A stretch of 64,000 nucleotides of DNA from Komagataeibacter rhaeticus (GTDB lineage Bacteria > Pseudomonadota > Alphaproteobacteria > Acetobacterales > Acetobacteraceae): contig NZ_NKTZ01000004.1 of assembly GCF_003207855.1 (NCBI RefSeq), positions 124,001 to 188,000 of the forward strand, read 5' to 3'. Made by a program: the position numbers and the translations under genes. Position 1 is the stretch's first letter, and each line of letters opens with the position of its first letter. The notes under the pieces were generated by a model that did no database searches, was not told the DNA's origin, and saw only the letters and a list, made by a program, of their open reading frames with translations. Of the stretch, positions 19,736-28,058 are shown piece by piece.

Positions 19736-20917
19736 ATGTCTCCCTTGCCTGATGCCCTTATGGAAAAGCCGTCCGCACGGCCTGCCAATCCGTGCTTTTC
19801 TTCCGGTCCCTGCGCAAAGCGGCCGGGATGGTCGCTCAATGCCCTGTCGGATGCGCTGGTGGGCCGTTCGCACCGTTCGACCGAGGGGCGTGCCCGCCTG
19901 AACGAGGTCATTACCCGTTCAAAGGCCATCCTTGGCATGCCCGAGGACTGGGTGCTGGGCATCGTGCCCGCATCCGATACGGGTGCGGTGGAAATGGTGC
20001 TGTGGTCCATCCTGGGCACCCGTCCGGTGGATGTGCTGGCATTCGAGAGCTTTTCCGCCACATGGGCCAACGACATCATTGCCCAGCTTGAACTGCCCGA
20101 TGCCCGCGTGCTCAGGGCTGAATATGGCGAGATCCCCGACCTGGCGCAGGTGGACTGGGCGCGCGATGTGGTGCTGACATGGAACGGCACGACATCGGGC
20201 GCGCGCCTGCCGTATGATGCCGCCATTCCCGCGCAGCGTGACGGGCTGGTGATCTGTGATGCCACATCCGCAGCCTTCGCCATGGACCTGCCGTGGGACA
20301 GGCTGGATGTGGTCACATGGTCATGGCAGAAGGTGCTGGGCGGTGAGGCAGCGCACGGTATGCTGGCCCTGTCGCCACGTGCGGTGGAGCGCCTGGTCTC
20401 CACGCCAGCACCCCGCGCGCTGCCCAAGATTTTCCGGCTGACCAACAGCAAGGGACTGATCGAGGGCATTTTCCGTGGTGATACCATCAACACCCCCTCC
20501 ATGCTGTGTGTGGAAGATGCGCTGGATGGCCTGAAATGGGCGGAGGAAGCCGGCGGCCTGATGGGGCTGATCGCGCGCAGCGAAGCCAATCTGGCCGTGG
20601 TGGCGGCGTGGGAGGCGAAGTCCGACTGGGCGCGCTTCCTGGCCACCAACCCTGACCACCGTTCCAGCACCGCCATCTGCCTGCGTATCGTCGCACCGTG
20701 GTTCACTGCGCTTGATCACGCGGCGCAGGCAAAGGCCGCCAGGCAGATCGTCTCGCTTCTGGGTGCGGAAGGCGTGGCGCTGGATGTGGGCAGCTACCGT
20801 GACGCGCCCCCCGGCCTGCGGCTGTGGGGTGGGGCCACGGTCGAGTCATCCGACCTGCGGGCCGTCCTGCCGTGGCTGGACTGGGCCTACGCACAGGTGC
20901 GCGGCCAGCACGTCTGA
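19736..20917 (+). CDS. serC: Phosphoserine aminotransferase
   Basis: The 393-residue PLP enzyme belongs to the alphaproteobacterial SerC group: [14 protein letters not shown] near the N-terminus, [12 protein letters not shown] (about 48-59), [12 protein letters not shown] (about 145-156) and [17 protein letters not shown]. The PLP Lys is in [11 protein letters not shown] (about 195-205). It transaminates 3-phosphohydroxypyruvate in serine synthesis and may also serve pyridoxine synthesis. The ATG at 19736 begins 58 bp after the tRNA, so it may be read through from the tRNA promoter. No serA or serB is adjacent. Confidence 0.92.
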   Translation: MSPLPDALMEKPSARPANPCFSSGPCAKRPGWSLNALSDALVGRSHRSTEGRARLNEVITRSKAILGMPEDWVLGIVPASDTGAVEMVLWSILGTRPVDVLAFESFSATWANDIIAQLELPDARVLRAEYGEIPDLAQVDWARDVVLTWNGTTSGARLPYDAAIPAQRDGLVICDATSAAFAMDLPWDRLDVVTWSWQKVLGGEAAHGMLALSPRAVERLVSTPAPRALPKIFRLTNSKGLIEGIFRGDTINTPSMLCVEDALDGLKWAEEAGGLMGLIARSEANLAVVAAWEAKSDWARFLATNPDHRSSTAICLRIVAPWFTALDHAAQAKAARQIVSLLGAEGVALDVGSYRDAPPGLRLWGGATVESSDLRAVLPWLDWAYAQVRGQHV

Positions 20918-20940
20918 CCCCTTTGCCCCATGCCCGATCC

Positions 20941-20971
20941 ATCATGCCCCGGCGCTGGTCCGGGGCATGAT
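20941..20971 (+). terminator. Perfect 12-bp hairpin after serC
   Basis: ATCATGCCCCGG and its exact complement flank a 7-nt loop, 23 bp after the serC stop and 24 bp before hisZ. There is no T tract. It could separate serC from hisZ transcription, or be a mobile hairpin remnant. Confidence 0.5.
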
Positions 20972-20995
20972 GCAGCACGATAGGCCCCTTCGCAT

Positions 20996-22147
20996 ATGAC
21001 TGATGATCCGCCGTTCAATCCCGCCCTGCTGCCGGCCGGTTTCGTGGACCGGCTCCCGCCCGAGGCCGAGGCCGAGGCCGCGGGTGTCGAGACGCTGATG
21101 CGCGTGTTCGCGGCCCATGGTTATGACCGTGTCACCGCGCCGCTGCTGGAATTCGAGGAAACGCTTCTCTCCGGTTCGGGTGCGGCCGTGGCGGAGCAGA
21201 CTTTCCGCCTGATGGACCCCGACACGCGGCGGATGATGGCGCTGCGGCCCGACATCACGCCGCAGATCGCCCGTATCGCGGCCACGCGCCTGCCCGATGT
21301 GCCGCGCCCGCTGCGCCTGGCCTATGCCGGGCCATGCGTGCTGATGGCCGCAAACCGGGGCGAGGGGGATCGCCAGATCTCGCAGGCGGGGGTGGAACTG
21401 ATCGGTCCCGACCGGCCGGAAGCGGATGCGGAAATCATTGCCATCGCGGCGGAATGCCTGGCCACGCTGCAGGTGCGTGGTGTCTCGTTCGACCTGACCA
21501 TGCCCGCGCTGACCACGGCCCTGCTGGATGCGGGCGGGTTTGACGCGCATGTGCGCGGCATGCTCATGCGCGCGCTGGACCGCAAGGACGCAGCCGCCGT
21601 GGCCCGTCATGGTGGTGCGCTGGCCGATGTGCTGATCCGCCTGCTGCATGCGGCCGGTCCCGCCCATGGCGCGCTGGCGGAACTGGCCGCGGTGGACCTG
21701 CCCCCCCAGGCAAGGGTACTCAGTGCCCGGCTGGCCGCCACGGTGGCTGCGATCGAGGCCCGGGTACCCGGTATCCGGCTGACGGTGGACCCGGTGGAAT
21801 TCCGTGGCTGGCAGTACCATACCGGCGTGTGTGTAAGCGTATATGCCGCAGGCCAGCGCGAGGAGCTGGGCCGGGGCGGGCGCTACCTGTCCAATGATGA
21901 CGAACCCGCCTGTGGCCTGACCCTGCGGCCCGACATCATCCTGCGGGCCGCTCCGCCGCTGCCCAGCCGCACCCGTGTGTTCCTGCCATGGGGCACGCCT
22001 GCGGAAGTGGGGGCTGCCCTGCGGGCCGCGGGCTATGCCACGGTCGGTGCGCTGGGGCACGATGGGGACGCGCGGGCGGAAGCGGCACTGCTGTCCTGCC
22101 CGCTGGTGGTGGTTGATGGCCAGCCCGTGCCGGTGGATGACGCGTGA
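20996..22147 (+). CDS. hisZ: ATP phosphoribosyltransferase regulatory subunit HisZ
   Basis: The 383-residue protein resembles the class II histidyl-tRNA synthetase catalytic core without the anticodon-binding domain. LLPAGFVDRLPPEAE, APLLEFEE (about 44-51), FRLMDPDTRRMMALRPDITPQ in motif 2 position and a C-terminal GRGGRY block are visible. HisZ forms a hetero-octamer with short HisG and gives it histidine feedback control, so the genome should encode a short-form hisG elsewhere. purA follows 87 bp downstream; a hisZ-purA pairing is common in proteobacteria. Confidence 0.9.
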   Translation: MTDDPPFNPALLPAGFVDRLPPEAEAEAAGVETLMRVFAAHGYDRVTAPLLEFEETLLSGSGAAVAEQTFRLMDPDTRRMMALRPDITPQIARIAATRLPDVPRPLRLAYAGPCVLMAANRGEGDRQISQAGVELIGPDRPEADAEIIAIAAECLATLQVRGVSFDLTMPALTTALLDAGGFDAHVRGMLMRALDRKDAAAVARHGGALADVLIRLLHAAGPAHGALAELAAVDLPPQARVLSARLAATVAAIEARVPGIRLTVDPVEFRGWQYHTGVCVSVYAAGQREELGRGGRYLSNDDEPACGLTLRPDIILRAAPPLPSRTRVFLPWGTPAEVGAALRAAGYATVGALGHDGDARAEAALLSCPLVVVDGQPVPVDDA

Positions 22148-22234
22148 GCCGCCGGGCCTGATTTTTTCTCAAAACCAGAGTTTTTCCCGGCTGGGCGTGC
22201 TGTGCGGGCCGGGCAGCATATCAAGGAGCATGAA

Positions 22235-23524
22235 ATGTCCAACGTCACCGTGATCGGCACCCAGTGGGGTGACGAGGGCAAGGGCAAGATCGTTGACTGG
22301 CTGGCCAGCCGTGCGGATGTGGTCGTCCGCTTCCAGGGGGGGCACAATGCGGGCCATACGCTGGTTGTGGGGGATCAGACCTACAAGCTGTCCCTGCTGC
22401 CCTCGGGCCTGGTGCGTGGCAAGATGGGTGTGATCGGCAACGGCGTGGTGGTCGACCCCGAAGCCCTGCTGAAGGAAATTGACCGCGTAAGCGCGCAGGG
22501 CCTGACCGTCACCCCCGAAACCCTGAAGATTGCCGAAAACGCACCGCTGATCCTGCCCGTGCATGGTGCGCTGGACCGCGCGCGTGAAGCAGCACGCGGT
22601 GACCGCAAGATCGGCACCACGGGCCGGGGCATCGGTCCCGCCTATGAGGACAAGGTGGCCCGCCGCGCCATCCGCCTGTGCGACCTGGCCGAGCCGGAAA
22701 CGCTGGACTGGAAGCTGGATGAACTGCTGCTGCACCACAATACCCTGCTCAAGGGGCTGGGTGCGGACACGTTCACCAAGCAGGACCTGCTGGACTTCCT
22801 GAACGGTGTCGCACCCCGCGTGCTGCCCTTCATGGCGCCGGTGTGGGACCTGCTGGATGACAGCCGCCGCAGCGGGTCGCGCATCCTGTTCGAAGGCGCG
22901 CAGGCCGTGATGCTGGACGTGGACCATGGCACCTATCCGTTCGTGACCAGTTCCAACACGGTGGCCGCCAATGCGGGCACGGGTGCGGGCGTTGGACCCA
23001 CCAGCATCGGTTTTGTCCTGGGCATTGCCAAGGCTTACACCACCCGCGTGGGTGAGGGACCGTTCCCCAGTGAACTGCACGACCAGATGGGCCGCACGCT
23101 GGGTGAGCGCGGGCATGAATTCGGTACCGTGACGGGCCGTCCCCGCCGCTGTGGCTGGTTTGATGCCGTGCTGGTGCGCCGTGCGGTGCGCGTGGGGGGC
23201 GTGAATGGCCTGGCGCTGACCAAGCTGGATGTGCTGGACGGGCTGGATGAAATCAGCATCTGCGTCGGTTATGAACTGGACGGCCGGAAGATCACCAGCT
23301 TCCCCTCCGCCCCCGGCGCGCAGCAGCGCATCCGCCCGGTGTTCGAGACGATGGAAGGCTGGAAGGACAGCACGAAGGGCGCGCGTTCCTGGGCCGAACT
23401 GCCCGCGCAGGCCATCAAGTATGTGCGGCGGATCGAGGAACTGGTGGAAGCGCCTGTTACCCTGCTGTCCACCAGCCCGGAACGTGACGACACCATCCTG
23501 ATGCGCGACCCGTTTGAAGACTGA
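22235..23524 (+). CDS. purA: Adenylosuccinate synthetase
   Basis: The 429-residue enzyme starts [18 protein letters not shown] with the GTP-binding loop and the catalytic Asp (WGDEGKGK). Signatures GGHNAGHT (about 38-45), [13 protein letters not shown] (about 127-139), [10 protein letters not shown] and a C-terminal [21 protein letters not shown] block follow. It joins IMP and aspartate with GTP, the first committed step to AMP. The ATG at 22235 is preceded by AAGGAG 6 bases upstream, which excludes the in-frame GTG at 22202. Convergent with rpoH. Confidence 0.96.
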   Translation: MSNVTVIGTQWGDEGKGKIVDWLASRADVVVRFQGGHNAGHTLVVGDQTYKLSLLPSGLVRGKMGVIGNGVVVDPEALLKEIDRVSAQGLTVTPETLKIAENAPLILPVHGALDRAREAARGDRKIGTTGRGIGPAYEDKVARRAIRLCDLAEPETLDWKLDELLLHHNTLLKGLGADTFTKQDLLDFLNGVAPRVLPFMAPVWDLLDDSRRSGSRILFEGAQAVMLDVDHGTYPFVTSSNTVAANAGTGAGVGPTSIGFVLGIAKAYTTRVGEGPFPSELHDQMGRTLGERGHEFGTVTGRPRRCGWFDAVLVRRAVRVGGVNGLALTKLDVLDGLDEISICVGYELDGRKITSFPSAPGAQQRIRPVFETMEGWKDSTKGARSWAELPAQAIKYVRRIEELVEAPVTLLSTSPERDDTILMRDPFED

Positions 23525-23530
23525 GGCTGG

Positions 23531-23620
23531 GCATAAAAGATCCCGGCTACCGCCTTTTTTCACGAAGGCGGTATTCTTCGGGGCTTTCTGGAAAAAGCTG
23601 CACCCAAGACCTCTTCATGA
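23531..23620. repeat. Degenerate composite palindromic repeat, copy H
   Basis: An ACCGCC-T6-CACG-AAGGCGGT hairpin at about 23548-23572 is followed by a decayed GGGGCTTTCTGGAAAAAGCTGCACC half. The order of arms matches copies A and E. It lies directly after purA and just before the terminator shared with rpoH. Several arm bases are mispaired, so this looks like an old copy. Confidence 0.55.
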
Positions 23621-23648
23621 TTCCAGGCTGTTTGCGGCGGCCCCCAGG

Positions 23649-23686
23649 AAAAAGCCCCGTGGGCCGATGGCACACGGGGCTTTTTT
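23649..23686. terminator. Bidirectional rho-independent terminator between purA and rpoH
   Basis: AAAAAGCCCCGTG and CACGGGGCTTTTTT flank an 11-nt loop. The stem has U tracts in both directions and serves both convergent genes. Confidence 0.9.
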
Positions 23687-23709
23687 GCGGAACGTGAAAG
23701 AGGGAGGCG

Positions 23710-24606
23710 TCAGGCCGGAGCCTGTTCGCCGTGCCGTGCGCGGCGGGCGGCGACTTCCGCCTTCATGGCCGCCTGCAGCTTTTCAAAGGCGCGGACCTCG
23801 ATCTGGCGCACCCGCTCGCGCGAGATGTTGTAGACGTGGGACAGGTCTTCCAGTGTGGCAGGCTCGTCCTTGAGCCGCCGTTCGGTCAGGATGTGGCGCT
23901 CACGCTCGTTCAGCGTTTTCAGCGCCTTGGCCAGCAGGGCCTGCCTGCCGGAATACTCCTCGCTCTGGGCAAGGGTCTCTTCCTGGTTGTCATTGTCATC
24001 AACCAGCCAGTCCTGCCATTCCCCTTCGCCATCCATGCGCAGGGGCGCGTTCAGGCTGTGGTCAGGGGCCGCCAGCCTGCGGTTCATGTTGACCACGTCC
24101 TGCTCGGGCACGCCAAGGGACTGGGCAATCTTGTTGACCTGCTCGGGCCTGAGATCACCGTCATCAATGGCCTGCATCTGCCCCTTCAGGCGGCGCAGGT
24201 TGAAGAACAGCTTTTTCTGGGCGGCGGTCGTACCGATCTTGACCAGAGACCAGCTATGCAGGATGTATTCCTGTATGGCGGCCCGGATCCACCACATGGC
24301 GTATGTGGCCAGCCGGAAGCCACGATCGGGGTCGAAGCGGCGCACGGCCTGCATCATCCCGATATTGCCTTCGCTGATCAGTTCACCCACCGGCAGGCCA
24401 TAGCCTCGATAGCCCATGGCAATCTTGGCAACCAGGCGCAGGTGGGAAGTGACGAGCTTATGCGCGGCTTCGGTGTCGCCCTTGTCCTTCCAGCGGCGCG
24501 ACAGGCGAAGCTCCTCCTCGGGGGAGAGCATGGGGAATTTACGGATATCCCGAAGGTATTTGGACAGGTTGTTTTCGGGACCGGAGATAAGAGCAGAAGA
24601 GGCCAT
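23710..24606 (-). CDS. rpoH: RNA polymerase heat-shock sigma factor RpoH (sigma-32)
   Basis: The 298-residue sigma-70-family protein has region 1.2 (LSKYLRDIRKFPMLSPEEE), region 2 (GLPVGELISEGNIGMMQAVRRFD, then RLATYAMWWIRAAIQEYIL) and region 4 (ERERHILTERRL, then ISRERVRQIEVRAFEKL). The RpoH box QKKLFFNLRRLK (about 128-139), specific to heat-shock sigma factors, follows region 2.4. AGGAG lies 9 bases before the start. The 245-bp 5' region holds its promoter and possibly a thermosensing leader. The htpG promoter candidate at 42838 is a likely target. Confidence 0.96.
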   Translation of the reverse strand: MASSALISGPENNLSKYLRDIRKFPMLSPEEELRLSRRWKDKGDTEAAHKLVTSHLRLVAKIAMGYRGYGLPVGELISEGNIGMMQAVRRFDPDRGFRLATYAMWWIRAAIQEYILHSWSLVKIGTTAAQKKLFFNLRRLKGQMQAIDDGDLRPEQVNKIAQSLGVPEQDVVNMNRRLAAPDHSLNAPLRMDGEGEWQDWLVDDNDNQEETLAQSEEYSGRQALLAKALKTLNERERHILTERRLKDEPATLEDLSHVYNISRERVRQIEVRAFEKLQAAMKAEVAARRARHGEQAPA

Positions 24607-24851
24607 TGTAACGGACTCCTGTTCCAGAGGGATGAGGCGACTGTTAATCCGGCCTAACGTGGCCGTGACCGGCGGGGTTGCATCATCACTCTGATAGACG
24701 CACGACTGGACTTCTCACGTCCCCGCATCCGGCCCCCGTATGGGCAGCCCGATAGCAGGACGTCCAGTTAGCCTGGGGGCGTCGGCCCCGGCGAACAATC
24801 ACCGAACATACGCATATGGGACCGGCAAGTCAAGAAATGAAGGCCCCCGCT

Positions 24852-25823
24852 TCAGGCAATGCTGCCCAGCAGGGTGGTGAAATCGGCTGGCGGTGCCGTC
24901 TCGAACAGCAGCTGTTCACCACTGCGGGGGTGGACAAAGCCCAGCCGCCGCGCATGCAGCGCCTGACGGGGAAAATCCAGTGCCGCGTCGCGTGCCGCAG
25001 CCGGCAGGCCGCGGGCGGCGGCCGGTATGCGGCGCAGATAGACCGGGTCTCCCACCAGCGCGTGCCCGGCATGGGCAAAATGCACCCGGATCTGGTGCGT
25101 CCGGCCCGTCGCCAGCCTGCATTCCACATGCGCCAGCCCGCCATGGAAGGTTTCGATGACCCGGTAATGGGTCAGGGCCTGCTTGCCACCGCCATTGGCA
25201 ATCACCGCCATGCGCTTGCGGTCACGCCGGTCACGCCCGATCGCGCCATCGAATGATCCCTGCGCCGGGGCGGGAAGGCCCCAGCATATGGCCTGATAGG
25301 CGCGGTCGATCCGCCGTTCGGCAAAGGCGAGGGAAAGGGCCTGATGCGCCAGTTCCGTCTTGGCGGCGACCATGATGCCTGAAGTGTCCTTGTCCAGGCG
25401 GTGCACGATGCCGGGCCGCTTCTCCCCCCCGATGCCGGTCAGGCTCTCGCCGCAATGGGCCAGCAGGGCGTTGACCAGCGTGCCGTCCTCGTTGCCCGGT
25501 GCGGGGTGAACCACCATGCCCGCCGGCTTGTCCAGCACGATCAGGTCGCGGTCCTCATATAATATGTCCAGGGCGATGTCCTGCCCCTGCGGTGTCGCGG
25601 GGATTGCGGGGGGCAGGTGAATTTCATAACACATGCCAGCCCGCACCGGTTCGGCGGGGTCGCGTAGCGGGCTGCCATTGCGCAGCAGGTGGCCACTTTC
25701 CATAAGGGCCTTCACCCGTGAGCGCGACAGCGCGCCAGTCGCGGTGGCGATGAAGCGGTCGGTGCGCTGGCCCGCGTCATCCGCTGTGGCGATGACGGGG
25801 GCAGGGGGGGCAGTGTCGGTCAT
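24852..25823 (-). CDS. rluD: RluA-family 23S rRNA pseudouridine synthase, RluD type
   Basis: The 323-residue protein has an S4 domain (about 18-78) and a catalytic domain with VLDKPAGMVVHPAPGN (about 95-110) and the active-site motif HRLDKDTSG (about 137-145). GRTHQIRVHF and VGDPVY are C-terminal signatures. The VVHPAPG loop is typical of RluD, which modifies 23S helix 69 and supports ribosome assembly. It points toward rpoH and is divergent from a small membrane-protein gene. Confidence 0.92.
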   Translation of the reverse strand: MTDTAPPAPVIATADDAGQRTDRFIATATGALSRSRVKALMESGHLLRNGSPLRDPAEPVRAGMCYEIHLPPAIPATPQGQDIALDILYEDRDLIVLDKPAGMVVHPAPGNEDGTLVNALLAHCGESLTGIGGEKRPGIVHRLDKDTSGIMVAAKTELAHQALSLAFAERRIDRAYQAICWGLPAPAQGSFDGAIGRDRRDRKRMAVIANGGGKQALTHYRVIETFHGGLAHVECRLATGRTHQIRVHFAHAGHALVGDPVYLRRIPAAARGLPAAARDAALDFPRQALHARRLGFVHPRSGEQLLFETAPPADFTTLLGSIA

Positions 25824-25871
25824 GGCATGTGTCTATCGGAAAAAACGGTATTCGGGAACGGAAAGCACATA

Positions 25872-26231
25872 ATGGAAAAACAGGGGTCGCGCGCCTTGCT
25901 TGCCGCGGTGATTGGCATGGGGGTGCTGCTGTTCGTCGGCTCGCTGCTGCTGGTGGGCGTGCTGGTCCATCGCGTGATGCATCCACGTTCCGTCGTGGCG
26001 GCCGGTGCGCCGCCGGCCACGCTGCCCGCGCCACCCGTTGCGGGCAGCGGGCATGGGGCGGACGTGCTGATGATGGATGAGGCACCGGGCACCCATGTCA
26101 CCAGCGTGACCGCGCGGCCCGACGGGCTGCTGGCGGTCGTGCTGTCCGGTGGGGACGGGGCGGACCGCATCGTGGTGTGGGACCCGGCAGGCCAGCATAT
26201 CGTGGCGCGGCTGGTGGTCGGTCACCACTGA
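25872..26231 (+). CDS. Small single-pass membrane protein of unknown function (DUF6476-like)
   Basis: The 119-residue protein has one strong transmembrane helix (about 8-33) after a short basic N-terminus, a Pro/Ala linker, and a C-terminal domain of about 65 residues ending GDGADRIVVWDPAGQHIVARLVVG. The topology and the position divergent to rluD match a family of small alphaproteobacterial membrane proteins found next to rluD (DUF6476). That assignment is from memory of the family and is tentative. The ATG at 25872 precedes the membrane segment directly; an upstream start at 25827 would add 15 unlikely residues. Function unknown. Confidence 0.7.
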   Translation: MEKQGSRALLAAVIGMGVLLFVGSLLLVGVLVHRVMHPRSVVAAGAPPATLPAPPVAGSGHGADVLMMDEAPGTHVTSVTARPDGLLAVVLSGGDGADRIVVWDPAGQHIVARLVVGHH

Positions 26232-26322
26232 AATCGCGGGTGAGGGCAGGAAAGGAAGGCAGGGTATGATTCTTCCCTTGCATCCGGGCCGGGGATCGCA
26301 TAGAAGGCGGCCACCGGCCATT

Positions 26323-26398
26323 GTCCCGTTCGTCTAGAGGCCTAGGACGCCGCCCTCTCACGGCGGCAACACGAGTTCGAATCTCGTACGGGACGCCA
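26323..26398 (+). tRNA. tRNA-Glu (anticodon CTC)
   Basis: A 76-nt tRNA with acceptor GTCCCGT/ACGGGAC, discriminator G and encoded CCA. The anticodon stem CCGCC/GGCGG closes the CTCTCAC loop (anticodon CTC, reads GAG). The T arm is ACGAG-TTCGAAT-CTCGT. Confidence 0.95.
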
Positions 26399-26432
26399 TC
26401 CCTTTCCGGATAATCTGGTTGTTGCATGAAAG

Positions 26433-26454
26433 CCCGCCGCAAGGCGGGTTTTTC
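26433..26454 (+). terminator. Rho-independent terminator after tRNA-Glu
   Basis: A CCCGCC-GCAA-GGCGGG stem-loop is followed by TTTTT. It lies 35 bp after the tRNA and marks the upstream edge of the cellulose locus. Confidence 0.88.
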
Positions 26455-26978
26455 GTATTGGACCCGGCCCATCTATTTTTAAGCAAAAGCAATCTTTGGC
26501 TGGGCATGGCAACCTTTTTCATATTAATATATAATAAAGGCATCTTATATACTTGCCCGCGCCATGCCGCTGAAAAACATTGATTCAGATCAATCCGCGT
26601 TGAAATTTAAAAATATTTTCCATCTTTTAATTTGGCGGCGGATGGCAGCATAGTGAAACACTGTCATTTTCCGTATTCGTCCTTTGAATTCCTGCAAGAA
26701 TTACCCATGGGCTCCCGGGGGAGGGGGTCCGGCCTGACGTGACATAAATGCAACTTTTCCCCTGTTCCGGTCCGCCGGCATGTGGGTGGCTGTTTCGCCG
26801 TGGGGGCGTAAGACGTTATGGTCCCCCTCGTAACGAAGTCCTTCTGACAATGGCCGCCTTTGTCTTGCAGGATGAAGGAGTTTGCGATTAAGCCGTGATG
26901 GTGCGGCGGGCAGGGAAGTGAACAGTGGACCCGGTCGATGGCTGCACGGGTTCTGGTTTCTGAGTGGTATGGTGATCG
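26455..26978 (+). promoter_or_regulatory. Long 5' region of the cellulose operon
   Basis: This 524-bp stretch holds no convincing gene. Its first 200 bases are strikingly AT-rich for this genome, with runs such as CATATTAATATATAATAAAGG (from about 26520) that can supply a -10 element. A perfect FNR-type palindrome lies at 26580-26593. A TTGAAA at 26600 followed 12 bases later by TTCCATCT weakly resembles a heat-shock promoter but may be chance in AT-rich DNA. The downstream half is GC-rich again; a GGGGG...CCCCC inverted repeat (26802-26827) could form a leader hairpin. The transcription start cannot be fixed from sequence. Confidence 0.6.
26580..26593. promoter_or_regulatory. Perfect FNR/FixK-type operator upstream of cmcAx
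   Basis: The sequence TTGATTCAGATCAA matches the FNR-family consensus TTGAT-N4-ATCAA at all ten defined positions. It lies in the AT-rich block, 399 bp before cmcAx. A CRP/FNR-family regulator has been reported to be needed for cellulose synthesis in a related Komagataeibacter (transposon mutants). This site is therefore a plausible binding site; that link is inference. Confidence 0.65.
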
Positions 26979-28058
26979 ATGCTGTTGGATTTTATGAAGC
27001 TGCAAAAACAGGTATCCGGAATGGGACGTCGTTCTTTCCTGTCTGTCATGGCGGCAGCCGGCAGTATTCCTTTCCTTTCTACCGCTCTGGCCGCGGATGA
27101 TCCGGCCATAAACGCACAATGGGCCATCTTCCGCGCCAAGTATTTCCACCCCGACGGCCGTATCATCGACACAGGCAACAGTGGCGAATCCCATAGCGAG
27201 GGGCAGGGCTACGGCATGCTTTTCGCCGCGACGGCGGGTGATCAGGCCACGTTCGAGGCCATGTGGGCTTGGACACGCGCTAACCTGCAGCACAAGACCG
27301 ATGCCCTGTTCTCCTGGCGCTATCTGGACGGGCATAACCCGCCGGTCGCGGACAAGAACAACGCGACGGATGGCGACCTGCTGATAGCCCTGGGTCTGGT
27401 CCGTGCCGGACGGCTGTGGAAGCGCGCTGACTATATTCAGGATGCTATAGCCATCTATGGCGACGTGCTGAAGCTCATGACCCTGCAGGTCGGTCCCTAT
27501 CTGGTGCTTCTGCCCGGCGGCGTGGGGTTTGCCACCAAGGATTCGGTCACGCTCAACCTGTCCTATTATGTCATGCCCTCGCTCATGCAGGCCTTCGCGC
27601 TGACGGGCGACGCACGCTGGCAGAAGGTGATGGGAGATGGCCTGATCATCATAAACCAGGGGCGATTCGGGGAGTGGAAGCTCCCGCCTGACTGGCTTTC
27701 GATCAACCGCCAGAACGGGCATTTCTCCATAGCCAAGGGCTGGCCGCCACGATTCTCCTATGATGCGATTCGCGTGCCGCTGTATCTTTACTGGGCGCAT
27801 ATGCTGTCGCCGGACCTGCTGGCCGACTTTACCCGCTTCTGGAACCATTTCGGGGCATCGGCCCTGCCGGGGTGGATTGACCTGACCAATGGTGCCCGCT
27901 CGCCCTACAATGCGCCACCGGGCTATCTGGCCGTGGCGACATGTTCCGGCCTGTCATCCGCCGGTGGGTTGCCAACCCTGGACAAGGCGCCGGATTATTA
28001 TTCGGCTGCCCTGACATTGCTGGTTTATATTGCCCGTGGTGAGGGAGGTGGAATGTGA
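26979..28058 (+). CDS. cmcAx: GH8 endo-beta-1,4-glucanase CMCax (BcsZ)
   Basis: The 359-residue precursor begins with an exported leader ending ...FLSTALA-ADD (about residue 38/39). The leader contains GRRSFLSVM (about 16-24), a twin-Arg-like motif. The mature GH8 domain shows SGESHSEGQGYGM (about 68-80; the Glu of SEGQ is the general acid) and NNATDGDLLIALGL, as in E. coli BcsZ. The secreted enzyme cuts amorphous beta-1,4-glucan and is needed for well-ordered, efficient cellulose production in this genus. An in-frame ATG at 27021 (MGRRSFL) may be the true start; neither has a strong Shine-Dalgarno. The stop overlaps ccpAx (GTGA). Confidence 0.94.
   Translation: MLLDFMKLQKQVSGMGRRSFLSVMAAAGSIPFLSTALAADDPAINAQWAIFRAKYFHPDGRIIDTGNSGESHSEGQGYGMLFAATAGDQATFEAMWAWTRANLQHKTDALFSWRYLDGHNPPVADKNNATDGDLLIALGLVRAGRLWKRADYIQDAIAIYGDVLKLMTLQVGPYLVLLPGGVGFATKDSVTLNLSYYVMPSLMQAFALTGDARWQKVMGDGLIIINQGRFGEWKLPPDWLSINRQNGHFSIAKGWPPRFSYDAIRVPLYLYWAHMLSPDLLADFTRFWNHFGASALPGWIDLTNGARSPYNAPPGYLAVATCSGLSSAGGLPTLDKAPDYYSAALTLLVYIARGEGGGM

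Noticed and set aside
26600-26625. A sigma-32-like TTGAAA...TTCCATCT ahead of the cellulose operon.
   Set aside because: The block is so AT-rich that such matches are expected by chance, and the distance to cmcAx is long.
26664-27848. A 394-codon minus-strand open frame over the cellulose leader and cmcAx.
   Set aside because: Shadow of cmcAx with no domain, extending into non-coding leader.
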